Shown piece by piece: positions 7,318 through 13,987 of a stretch of 32,544 nt of DNA. A program made the translations under genes and the position numbers. The notes under the pieces were generated by a model. It had not been told where the DNA came from and made no database searches. It saw only the letters and a list, made by a program, of their open reading frames with translations. This DNA is from Brevundimonas sp. UBA7534 (GTDB lineage Bacteria > Pseudomonadota > Alphaproteobacteria > Caulobacterales > Caulobacteraceae): positions 37,196 through 69,739 of the forward strand of contig NZ_DLMO01000162.1 in NCBI RefSeq assembly GCF_002479325.1, written 5' to 3'. Numbering within the stretch: position 1 is the first letter of the stretch; every line of letters starts with the position of its first letter.

Positions 7318-9689
7318 AGGAACCTCCTCTGGTCATGGAAGGGATCGCGCCAGCGCGCGTAGTCGTCGCCGACCTCGGCGCGCAGCCGGTCGAGCAGGGC
7401 GGTGGTCTCGGTGCGGCCGGACAGGATCGACAGGGCGTCGTCCATGCCGCCGAGGTCCAACTCGACGACCACGCTGTCGTGGCCCTGCTTGACCAGGAAG
7501 CGGTGCGACTCCGGGGTGAGGACCTCGCGGACGAGACGGAACTCCTCCTGGGTCAGGCCGAAGCCGTCGACATAGTCGCGCGCCTGACCGTGGGCGTTGG
7601 GCAGGAAGATCTTGGTCGCGCACTGCTCGAGGATGGCGTGGGCGATCGGGGATCGCAGGGCGTCGGCGGGCGACTGGGTGCCGAACACCATGAAGGCGTT
7701 CTGCTTGCGCCAGGTCTTGAGCCCGTCCTGGGCGAGATCGGTGAAGGCCGGGTCGCCCAGCACCTTCCAGAACTCGTCGATGTCGAGGACGAGGCGGCGA
7801 CCGTCGACCCGCTCGGCGATGCGATGGAACAGGTACAGCATCGCCGGCGTGCGAACCTCGTCGTGGTCCAGCACCTGGGTGATGTCGAAACCGGCGAAGC
7901 GGGCCTCCAGACTGAGGGCGTCCTCATCGTTGTCGAGCACCCAGCCGAGCGGGCCGCCCCTTTGCCAGCGCTCCAGCCGAGCGCCCACGCCGCCGGCGTC
8001 GCCCTGACCGAGGAGGCTGCGCAGGGCGGCGATGGAGCGACGCTCGCGCGGCAAGGCCTCCAGAGCGGCGACGCCCTGGTCTATGGCGCGGGCCTCGGGT
8101 ACGGTCAGGGTCTCGTTCGGGCGGGCGACGAGGGCCCGGACGAGCCGGACCAGGAAGGCGCGGTTGGCGGGGCTGGGGTCGAGCGCCTTGAACGGGGCGA
8201 AGCCGGTCGGCTCGCCGTTGCGCAGGGCGAGGTAGGTTCCGCCGCAGGCGCGGACGAAGATCTCGGCGCCCCGGTCCTTGTCGATGAACAGCTGCTGGGC
8301 GTCGAACCGCTCCAACTGCGCCAGCATGAAGTTCTGGACGACGGTCTTGCCCGATCCGGACGGTCCGCAGATGAAGGTGTGGCCCAGATCGCCGACATGG
8401 AAGTGGAACCAGAAGGGCGAACCGGCCGTGGTGCGCAGCACGGCGACGGCCTCGCCCCAGTGATTGCCGTGGGCCTTGCCGACGGGATGGGCGTGGAACG
8501 GCGCCAGGGCCGCGAAATTGCGCGAGGTGATGGCGGCGGGCCGGGTGCGGCGGGCGAAGGCTCCGGGGAACTGGGACCAGAAGGCGGCTTCCAGCCCCAG
8601 ATCCTCGCGCGCGACGACCAGGCCGGAGTCCGCGAGGATGGCGCGGGCCTTGGACAGATGCTCCGCCAGCGCGGTCGGCGTGTCGCCGTGGACGAGGATC
8701 GAGGCCTGATGCTCGCCCATGACGAAGCGGTTGCTGACGAGATCGTCCAGCGCGTCGGACAGGCCGGTGATCTGGGAGGCCGCGCGGTCGCGCGCCGAGA
8801 CCATCTGGTTCTGCTTGCGCTCCATCACCGCCCGGGCCGAGGCCTTGGACAGGAAGGCGAAGGACTGGCTGATCACGAAGCCGAAGCGGACGCTCAGCAG
8901 GTCGTCCCACAGTCCGGGCCGGGTCGTCGCCGGATACTCCTTGATGGCCAGGACGCCGGCGTAGCGCGCATCGGCCGCGTCGCGCAGCTCGAGGGTCTCG
9001 CGACCGAAGATGGCGCGCACGGTGTAGACCGCCGAGCCGAGGTGGCCGAACACGATCGGGACCGGCGACCGGCGTCCGGTCAAGACGAGCCGCATGACCT
9101 CCATCGGCTCGGAGAACCACAGGCCGTCGCGTTCGTAGAGACCGAGCCGGCGCGGCGCGTACCGCCCAAGGTACTGGGCCAGGTCGCGCCCGGCCTCCTC
9201 GAGGCGCCGGATATGGGCGACCTCGACCTCGCCGTCGCTGCGGCGCGCCGCCTTCAGGCGTTTCGCGAGCGCCGCGGCCCGGTCGCCCGCGTCGCGACCC
9301 GGATGAAGGACGAGGGTGACGAACAGCTCGTTGATCCAGAGCTGCCGGCGCGCGACCCGATGGTCGTAGAGGGCGCCGAGTTCGCCGGCGAAGGTCGATC
9401 GAAACCCGGAGGAGCGTTCCAGCTCCACCGGACGCCGGACCACATGATGCCAGACCGCCAGCCGGTCGTCGGCGAGATTGCGCCAGGCCTGGTTGAGCTT
9501 GACGTGCCAGTCGTTGAGGTCCCGGGCGTCGGCGGTCTCGAAGCTGGCTCCGTCGATCTGGAACACCATCATCAGGGCGCCGCTGTCGAGCGTGACCACA
9601 TGGTCGGAGACATGACGCGCATAGGGCAGGTGCGGCCGGGCGTCGGCCTCCCGCCGCAGGCGCGCCGGAGGAACCCCGCCCTCAGCCAC
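7314..9689 (-). CDS. virB4: VirB4/TrbE-family T4SS ATPase
   Basis: 791 residues, the normal length for VirB4. The N-terminal CagE/TrbE/VirB domain is followed by an ATPase domain with Walker A GPSGSGKT near residue 450 and Walker B RLVLDIDEFW. A downstream FGTQSPADAL is typical of the family. VirB4 powers pilin dislocation and substrate transfer at the inner membrane. The start overlaps virB3 by eight bases and the stop overlaps virB5 by four, so the genes form one operon. The reading frame is complete, with no visible frameshift. Confidence 0.95.
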   Translation of the reverse strand: MAEGGVPPARLRREADARPHLPYARHVSDHVVTLDSGALMMVFQIDGASFETADARDLNDWHVKLNQAWRNLADDRLAVWHHVVRRPVELERSSGFRSTFAGELGALYDHRVARRQLWINELFVTLVLHPGRDAGDRAAALAKRLKAARRSDGEVEVAHIRRLEEAGRDLAQYLGRYAPRRLGLYERDGLWFSEPMEVMRLVLTGRRSPVPIVFGHLGSAVYTVRAIFGRETLELRDAADARYAGVLAIKEYPATTRPGLWDDLLSVRFGFVISQSFAFLSKASARAVMERKQNQMVSARDRAASQITGLSDALDDLVSNRFVMGEHQASILVHGDTPTALAEHLSKARAILADSGLVVAREDLGLEAAFWSQFPGAFARRTRPAAITSRNFAALAPFHAHPVGKAHGNHWGEAVAVLRTTAGSPFWFHFHVGDLGHTFICGPSGSGKTVVQNFMLAQLERFDAQQLFIDKDRGAEIFVRACGGTYLALRNGEPTGFAPFKALDPSPANRAFLVRLVRALVARPNETLTVPEARAIDQGVAALEALPRERRSIAALRSLLGQGDAGGVGARLERWQRGGPLGWVLDNDEDALSLEARFAGFDITQVLDHDEVRTPAMLYLFHRIAERVDGRRLVLDIDEFWKVLGDPAFTDLAQDGLKTWRKQNAFMVFGTQSPADALRSPIAHAILEQCATKIFLPNAHGQARDYVDGFGLTQEEFRLVREVLTPESHRFLVKQGHDSVVVELDLGGMDDALSILSGRTETTALLDRLRAEVGDDYARWRDPFHDQRRFL

Positions 9690-10017
9690 GGGTCAGCTCC
9701 GCCAGGCGATAGCGGCGGACGAGGGGGAGGGGCGTCGCCGAACTCCCGCCCCAGAGGCCCGCATTGCGCGACCGGCCCTTGGTGTCGACATAGACGAAGA
9801 GGAGCCGGAAGGCGTTGTGGTCCGCCCGGCAGATCGCCCGGAAGACCAAATGCAGGGCCGGGGCGACGAGCAGATAGAGCAGGCTGCCGCCGACGAGGAA
9901 GACGACGCCCGAGACGATGACGTTGACGCCCATGGCCTCCATGGGCACGCCCAGGATCATGGCCGGCCGCGTGCAGGCCAGGAACAGCGGGTCCTCGGTC
10001 AGACGTTCGTCAGCCAT
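9682..10017 (-). CDS. virB3: VirB3-like T4SS inner-membrane protein
   Basis: 111 residues. It begins MADERLTEDPLFLACTRPAM, the N-terminal pattern of VirB3/TrbD proteins, followed by two hydrophobic helices (GVNVIVSGVVFLVGGSLLYLL region) and a basic C-terminus. VirB3 associates with VirB4 in the inner membrane complex. It overlaps the small membrane protein gene upstream and virB4 downstream by eight bases each. Confidence 0.9.
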   Translation of the reverse strand: MADERLTEDPLFLACTRPAMILGVPMEAMGVNVIVSGVVFLVGGSLLYLLVAPALHLVFRAICRADHNAFRLLFVYVDTKGRSRNAGLWGGSSATPLPLVRRYRLAELTRG

Positions 10018-10192
10018 GATGACCTCCGGCGGACAGGCGCGACAGGGTCAGGGCGAGGGCGAGCCCCGAGGCGAGGCCGGCGAGGATCTGGGCGAACCGC
10101 GTGGGCGAGATCAGCTTCAGGCCGAGCATCAGGCACAGGGCCAGGACGATCGCGGCCGAAGCGACCGCCAGCCAGGGCAGGGTCGCCTCCAT
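10010..10192 (-). CDS. small two-helix membrane protein between virB2 and virB3
   Basis: 60 residues, mostly two transmembrane segments (LPWLAVASAAIVLALCLMLGL and FAQILAGLASGLALAL) with a charged linker. The ATG shares one base with the virB2 stop (TGATG), and its own end overlaps virB3, so it is a true member of the operon. It is not one of the standard VirB components. It could be a second pilin-like or accessory subunit. I do not recognise a family. Confidence 0.7.
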   Translation of the reverse strand: MEATLPWLAVASAAIVLALCLMLGLKLISPTRFAQILAGLASGLALALTLSRLSAGGHHG

Positions 10193-10491
10193 CACGCACC
10201 GCCAGTGATCAGGTTGACGATCTCGGCCGCGCCGAAGACCACGACGATGCCGAGCACGACGATCGCCGCCCGCCGCAGGTCGAACAGGCCGAACATCCAC
10301 AGGATGCCGACGACCACGACCGCCAGCACGGCCAGAAGCCGGGCCGTGTTGCCGGTGAGCATGTCGACGACGTTCTGCAGAAGGCCTTCGACATTGGCCG
10401 AGGCGAAGGCGGGCTGGACCAGGACGAGGCTGGCGGCGAGGGCGATGGCGCCGGCGGCGCCGGCCCTGCGGACGGTCGCGGATGCGGTCAT
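10192..10491 (-). CDS. virB2: VirB2/TrbC major pilin
   Basis: 99 residues: a long signal peptide ending around QPAFASA, then a short hydrophilic stretch and two hydrophobic helices (LLAVLAVVVVGILWMFGLF and AAIVVLGIVVVFGAAEIV). This is the standard VirB2/TrbC pilin layout. It lies one base after virB1 and directly before a small membrane gene and virB3. Confidence 0.9.
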   Translation of the reverse strand: MTASATVRRAGAAGAIALAASLVLVQPAFASANVEGLLQNVVDMLTGNTARLLAVLAVVVVGILWMFGLFDLRRAAIVVLGIVVVFGAAEIVNLITGGA

Positions 10492-10492
10492 C

Positions 10493-11119
10493 TCAGAACT
10501 CCGTGTCTGGGGCGGCGGTGAAGGTGAGGACGGCGCTGGCCTGGGCCCGCCCGAAAACGTCCCAGGCGGGCGGCGGCAGCGGCGGAGCGGGTGGTGCGGG
10601 CCGGTCGTCTGCAGGGGTTCGAACAGGGGCGAGCGGCAGGACGCCGAGGGTCGCGGCGGCCGCCTCGACGCGAGCGACGTAGCCGTTGCGGAAGCCGCGC
10701 TCCGGATGGCCGGTGTTGTATCGGGACAGCGCGACCCTCAGGGTCGTCTGGCGATCGACACCTTCGGCCGGGCGATAGCCCGCGCGCAGGACGACGCCGG
10801 CGGCGGCGAGGTTGCGGCACGGGTCGAAGGCCGCCTCCACGGACAGGCCGAGCCAGTCCAGATTGTCGCTGTTGATCTGGGCCACGCCGAGATCGAGGTT
10901 CGCGCCCCGCGCCAGCAGGCCGCGGGCGATGCGCGCCGCGTCCGCGGCGTCCCGAGGCGATCGGGCCGGACGCGGACCCCGGTTGACGCCGATCGCGATC
11001 GGGTTGAACCGGCTCTCCGCATAGGCGATGGCCGCCAAGGTTTCCGGCGCCACCTGCGGCGCGCAGGCCTGGGACAGGGCGAGGATCAGATTGAGGTCCA
11101 GCACGGCGGGCTCCAGCAT
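10493..11119 (-). CDS. virB1: VirB1-like lytic transglycosylase
   Basis: 208 residues. The SLT fold signature is visible: AIAYAESRFNP with the catalytic Glu, then LDLGVAQINSDNL, LSRYNTG and NGYV. The C-terminal part is Pro-rich and probably unstructured. VirB1 opens peptidoglycan for T4SS assembly. There is no obvious signal peptide, so export may be unusual or depend on another start. It is the first gene of the virB operon; the LuxR-type regulator lies 61 bases upstream in the same direction. Confidence 0.9.
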   Translation of the reverse strand: MLEPAVLDLNLILALSQACAPQVAPETLAAIAYAESRFNPIAIGVNRGPRPARSPRDAADAARIARGLLARGANLDLGVAQINSDNLDWLGLSVEAAFDPCRNLAAAGVVLRAGYRPAEGVDRQTTLRVALSRYNTGHPERGFRNGYVARVEAAAATLGVLPLAPVRTPADDRPAPPAPPLPPPAWDVFGRAQASAVLTFTAAPDTEF

Positions 11120-11180
11120 GAGCCCCCAGCAAACCCGATCGGGAGCGGGACCGGCGACCCGCGAGCTCCCCGCCGGAAAT

Positions 11181-11444
11181 CTACGGTAGGAAGGTCCGGG
11201 GTTCGGACGGCCGCTGAGCGGCGGCGAGCCGGGCGACGGCCTGGATGCGGGTGCGGACGCCGAGGACGCGACAGGCGGCCATGAGATGCTCGTCGACCGT
11301 TCGGGGCGACAGGCCGAGCCGATCGCCGATCCGGGCGGAGGTCAGACCCAGAGCCGCCAGGTCCAGACATTCCCGCTGGCGATCCGACAGCCGGTGGCAG
11401 GGTGAAGCAGATGGGGCGGGGGAATGAGGGGGGAGGACTTTCAT
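11181..11444 (-). CDS. stand-alone LuxR-type HTH regulator (upstream of virB1)
   Basis: About 87 residues, almost entirely a GerE/LuxR DNA-binding domain: LSDRQRECLDLAALGLTSARIGDRLGLSPRTVDEHL, then VRTRIQAVARL. There is no receiver or ligand-binding domain. ATG 11444 is used; a TTG lies four codons upstream. It lies upstream of and in line with the virB genes and may regulate transfer. It closely resembles the small HTH protein at 23026-23268 (shared LSPRTVD, then VRTRI-AVA). Confidence 0.75.
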   Translation of the reverse strand: MKVLPPHSPAPSASPCHRLSDRQRECLDLAALGLTSARIGDRLGLSPRTVDEHLMAACRVLGVRTRIQAVARLAAAQRPSEPRTFLP

Positions 11445-11526
11445 GCCCGAATCCAACCGCGCAATCGGTCCCGCGCGCCAGTCCGCGAGTCTCGGACCGC
11501 AAGTCTACGACCGTGGCGAGGGGGCG

Positions 11527-12021
11527 TTACGCGCCGTCGCCGGTCCCATCCTCCCGGGCGGGCGCCATCAACCGTCCCCGGCGCTGTTCAAGCCAGGCCT
11601 CGGCCTCGGCGTCGCGCCGGACGGATTGATCGGCGAGGTCCTTCAGGCTCTTGGTGAAGGCGTTGATGATGGTGCGGGCGTCCAGATCGCCGATGGCGTC
11701 CCCGGCTTCTTCGTCGAACTCCTGCAGCGCCACGGCGAGGATGGTCGCCAATTTGTTGTCGGCGCACCGCAAGGCGAAGGCGGGCGACCCAAGGGCCAGG
11801 GCGGCGAGGATTCCGTGCGGATCGCTGTCGGTGACCTCCGCGAAGCGGTGAATACGTTCGAGGTTGATCCGACCGGCGCCGGACTCGAAATGCTCATAGG
11901 ACCGCAGCGCCATATTCATGCCTTGGGCGACGTCCGCGGCCCGCATCCGCCGATGGGACCGGATCAGGCGCAGGCTGGAGGAGAGCACCGCGTTCGCCGT
12001 CTGGGTGTGTCGGGCGTCCAT
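11527..12021 (-). CDS. XRE-family HTH regulator
   Basis: 164 residues. The N-terminal HTH (LRLIRSHRRMRAADVAQGMNMALRSYEHFESG) is followed by a helical domain with a conserved-looking CADNKLATIL segment and an acidic/basic C-terminal tail. The N-terminus looks like a Cro/cI-type DNA-binding protein, though the recognition helix is not the commonest form. GGGAG and GGAG lie just upstream of ATG 12021. It is divergent from the lasso peptide regulator, with which it shares the 12022-12256 intergenic region, and it may control the T4SS operon, the lasso genes or both. Confidence 0.75.
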   Translation of the reverse strand: MDARHTQTANAVLSSSLRLIRSHRRMRAADVAQGMNMALRSYEHFESGAGRINLERIHRFAEVTDSDPHGILAALALGSPAFALRCADNKLATILAVALQEFDEEAGDAIGDLDARTIINAFTKSLKDLADQSVRRDAEAEAWLEQRRGRLMAPAREDGTGDGA

Positions 12022-12083
12022 GTCTCCAGTTACTCCCTCGCCTCCGGCGCCACGCGACTACGAAGCGAGTGCACCCCTACAGG

Positions 12084-12112
12084 TTGAAAAATGCCTCAGC
12101 GATGCGTCAAAT
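12084..12112 (+). promoter_or_regulatory. candidate sigma-70-type promoter for the GntR/lasso region
   Basis: TTGAAA (12084-12089) and TCAAAT (12107-12112) are separated by exactly 17 bases in an AT-richer patch. Five of six and four of six positions match the consensus. A transcript would start near 12119, leaving a leader of about 70 bases before the first AGGAG-ATG. Confidence 0.4.
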
Positions 12113-12191
12113 GAAAGCCTAGAAAGATCAACAGCATAAAAGCTGCGGATACGACGCAATTTTCTTGCGGACATCAGTATAGGAGCGCCGC

Positions 12192-12260
12192 ATGACCCGA
12201 TCGCCCCGAAGCCTGCCGGTCGTCGATCTGCGTCCCGGAGCGGCCCGGAGGCGGTCGTGA
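12192..12260 (+). CDS. possible 22-codon leader ORF coupled to gntR
   Basis: AGGAG (12181-12185) stands six bases before ATG 12192. The frame encodes a 22-residue Arg/Pro-rich peptide (MTRSPRSLPVVDLRPG, then AARRRS) and its TGA overlaps the GTG start of the GntR regulator (GTGA). The strong ribosome site and stop-start overlap suggest that it is translated and coupled. Alternatively the ATG could be fortuitous, since gntR has its own GGAGG. Confidence 0.35.
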   Translation: MTRSPRSLPVVDLRPGAARRRS

Positions 12261-12823
12261 GGCAGCGCGATCCCTTCGGCCTGGCGCTCGCCAGCCTGCG
12301 CGCCGCGCTCGAGGACGGCCTGGCCCCCGGCCAGCATCTGTCCGTGGTCGACATCGCCGCCTCGCTCGGGCTGAGCACCAGCCCGGTGCGCGAAGCCCTG
12401 TCCCGCCTGTGCGGCGAAGGCCTCGTCGAGGATCGCCGCGGTCTGGGCTATTTCACCCGCGCCGCGCCTCTGGAGGACGTTCTGGGTCTGCTCGATCTGG
12501 AGGCCGCCCATGTCGGTCTCGCGGCGCTCTACACCCGGGTCGCCCAGCCCTGCGACGCCACGGACGCGTCCGTCGAGGCGTGGATCGACGACCTGGTTGA
12601 CGCCTGCGACAACCAACCCCTGATCGAGAGCCTCGTTCGCGTGCGCCGTCGCCTGGCGCCGCTCAGACGCCTGAACGGCCCGACCGAAGCGGCCGCGGGT
12701 CCCGCGCCGGCGAGCAAGGTCGAGGCCTACTATGCGCGCTGGCGGATCGCCGCGACGGGCCTCGCCTCCCGTGTTCGGCGGATCGATCCAGGTCAGTCGA
12801 AGTATACGCGAAATATAGTTTGA
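12257..12823 (+). CDS. GntR-family regulator of the lasso peptide cluster
   Basis: 188 residues. The N-terminal winged HTH is typical of GntR/FadR proteins (ALEDGLAPGQHLSVVDIAASLGLSTSPVREALSRLCGEGLVEDRRGLGYF), and a short helical domain follows. That domain looks reduced compared with a full FCD ligand domain. The GTG start is preceded by GGAGG at six bases. It sits 70 bases upstream of the first precursor gene in the same direction. GntR-type genes beside lasso clusters are known in Caulobacter relatives, so control of precursor transcription is a reasonable inference. The effector is unknown. Confidence 0.82.
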   Translation: MRQRDPFGLALASLRAALEDGLAPGQHLSVVDIAASLGLSTSPVREALSRLCGEGLVEDRRGLGYFTRAAPLEDVLGLLDLEAAHVGLAALYTRVAQPCDATDASVEAWIDDLVDACDNQPLIESLVRVRRRLAPLRRLNGPTEAAAGPAPASKVEAYYARWRIAATGLASRVRRIDPGQSKYTRNIV

Positions 12824-12892
12824 ATCGATTTGCTTTCCGGCGTTGATGGTTCGTCGTCGACGTTTTGTCGGCCTTCAAAACAGGAGACGACC

Positions 12893-13018
12893 ATGACCAA
12901 GAGCACCTCGCGCCTCGTGCGCCTCGGGGCCGCCCGCACCCTGACCCGCGCGGTCTCGCGCGGCGAATTCGACGAGCTGAATCCGGTGCTGAAGTACACC
13001 ATTCCGCCCAGCGAATGA
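12893..13018 (+). CDS. lasso peptide precursor A1
   Basis: 41 residues; AGGAG sits six bases before the ATG. The leader (residues 1-19) contains RLVRLGAARTLTR with Thr18 at the -2 position that lasso B proteases require. The predicted core (20-41) is ring AVSRGEFDE followed by tail LNPVLKYTIPPSE. Macrolactam closure would join Ala20 (core Ala1) to core Glu9, the only acidic residue shared in position with A2; Asp8 or Glu6 are less likely alternatives. Ala1-Glu9 rings occur in the caulonodins. Candidate tail plugs are Lys/Tyr at core 14-15. The upstream region is AT-rich and includes TATAGT at 12814-12819, a weak -10 candidate overlapping the gntR end. Confidence 0.9.
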   Translation: MTKSTSRLVRLGAARTLTRAVSRGEFDELNPVLKYTIPPSE

Positions 13019-13023
13019 TCGGA

Positions 13024-13043
13024 CGGGCCGCTTCGGCGGCCCG
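13024..13043 (+). terminator. TTCG-tetraloop hairpin between precursor genes
   Basis: CGGGCCGC-TTCG-GCGGCCCG forms a perfect 8-bp GC stem closed by the very stable TTCG tetraloop, starting six bases after the A1 stop. There is no T tract, so it is more likely a partial attenuator or an mRNA-protecting structure than a full terminator. Confidence 0.6.
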
Positions 13044-13111
13044 GACGTCCGGGCCCGGCCTCGCCCCGGACGCCGCAAGCAGGGGCCATTCCTGACACAG
13101 GAGAGGGATCG

Positions 13112-13237
13112 ATGAAGATCCAGAACGAGACGCGCATGCTGCGTCTGGGGGCCGCCCGTCGGCTGACCCGGGCGATCCTGATGGGACCGTTCACCGAACT
13201 GAACCCGGCCCGTCACTGGACCATGCCGCCGGAATGA
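13112..13237 (+). CDS. lasso peptide precursor A2
   Basis: 41 residues; AGGAG lies eight bases before the ATG. The leader (1-20) ends RLGAARRLTR, nearly the same as A1, with Thr19 at -2. The predicted core (21-41) is ring AILMGPFTE and tail LNPARHWTMPPE. Glu9 is the only acidic residue in the ring window, so Ala1-Glu9 closure is nearly forced and supports the same ring in A1. The tail shares LNP, an aromatic-Thr pair and the PP-E end with A1. His/Trp at core 14-15 could act as plugs. A1 and A2 clearly arose by duplication and then diverged most in the ring. Confidence 0.9.
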   Translation: MKIQNETRMLRLGAARRLTRAILMGPFTELNPARHWTMPPE

Positions 13238-13243
13238 GCCCAG

Positions 13244-13269
13244 GGGGCCGTCCGGTTCCGGACGGCCCC
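13244..13269 (+). terminator. strong hairpin between precursor A2 and gene B
   Basis: GGGGCCGTCCG-GTTC-CGGACGGCCCC is a perfect 11-bp stem with a four-base loop, seven bases after the A2 stop. No T tract follows. Such a structure would let more transcript cover the precursors than the biosynthetic enzymes, as has been proposed for other lasso clusters. Confidence 0.65.
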
Positions 13270-13329
13270 GCCGGGTCCTGCCGCAGGGCGGACCAGCCAA
13301 GTTCAGCTCTAACAGGGAGAGGTCTGGGA

Positions 13330-13986
13330 ATGGCCGAAGCGCTTCGCGCCGAGGACGGTCACTGCGGCTGGCTCGCCGAGGGCATTCACGCGGTCCGTGT
13401 CGGCGACGATCTGGTCCTGCTCGATCTCGCCGCGGACGATTATCTGTGCCTGCCGGAGTGCGGCGATCTCCGGATCGAGGGACGGCGGGCGCTGGGGTCG
13501 ATAGACGATCTTCTTCGCCTGGCCGCCGAGGAGTTGCTGCATCCCACGTCGGCGCCGGAAGATCGGAGCCCGCCGCCGGCCCTGCCGTCGGCGCGCCTGC
13601 CGCCTGCGCCGCCGATCCGGCCGACGCTGCGGGACCTCGTTACCTTCGGCGTCATCTGGGTCGAAGCGGTGCGGCGTCGGCCGACACTTCTGGACCTCAG
13701 CCGGCGATACGCCCGGCGTCGCGGTCGCCGGTCGGATCCCGAGGCGCTCGCCGCGCGGGTCGAGGTGTTCCGCCAGTTGCTGCCGCTGGCGCCCTGGACC
13801 GGCGCCTGTCTGCTTCAGGCGGAACTGCTGCTGCGCTTCGTGAACGCCGCGGATCTGGACGCGGACTGGGTGTTCGGGGTCCGCACCTTCCCCTTTCTCG
13901 CCCATTGCTGGTTGCAGAGCGGAGACCAGTGCGTCAGCGAAGCCCCGGAAACCCTGACCGTCTATCGACCGATCCTGGTGATCTGA
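13330..13986 (+). CDS. lasso peptide B protein (RRE + leader peptidase)
   Basis: 218 residues from ATG 13330, with AGGGAGA nine bases upstream; an upstream alternative frame start at 13234 runs through the hairpin and is less likely. The N-terminal ~75 residues form a PqqD-like RRE that binds the leader (VRVGDDLVLLDLAADDYLCL). The C-terminal ~110 residues are a transglutaminase-like cysteine protease: Cys160 in WTGACLLQAELLLRF and His192 in FLAHCWLQSGDQ, with the Asp of the triad likely just after (Asp199). A Pro-rich linker (residues 77-98) joins them. The fused form is usual in proteobacteria. It cuts after the Thr(-2)-Arg(-1) leader end. The C gene starts two bases after its stop. Confidence 0.88.
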   Translation: MAEALRAEDGHCGWLAEGIHAVRVGDDLVLLDLAADDYLCLPECGDLRIEGRRALGSIDDLLRLAAEELLHPTSAPEDRSPPPALPSARLPPAPPIRPTLRDLVTFGVIWVEAVRRRPTLLDLSRRYARRRGRRSDPEALAARVEVFRQLLPLAPWTGACLLQAELLLRFVNAADLDADWVFGVRTFPFLAHCWLQSGDQCVSEAPETLTVYRPILVI

Positions 13987-13987
13987 G

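Noticed and set aside
7335..9920. 861-codon open frame on the plus strand across the virB genes
   Set aside because: It is antisense to virB4 and virB3, which carry clear motifs; its translation is low-complexity with no domain. Long antisense frames are common at this GC content.
12893..13237. Tandem small ORFs as CRISPR-like or simple DNA repeats
   Set aside because: Similarity is at the protein level (leader and tail) with diverged DNA, and each has its own ribosome site; they are paired precursor genes.
13234..13329. Upstream start of the B protein at 13234
   Set aside because: The extension runs through the 11-bp hairpin, overlaps the A2 stop, and lacks a ribosome site, while ATG 13330 has AGGGAGA.
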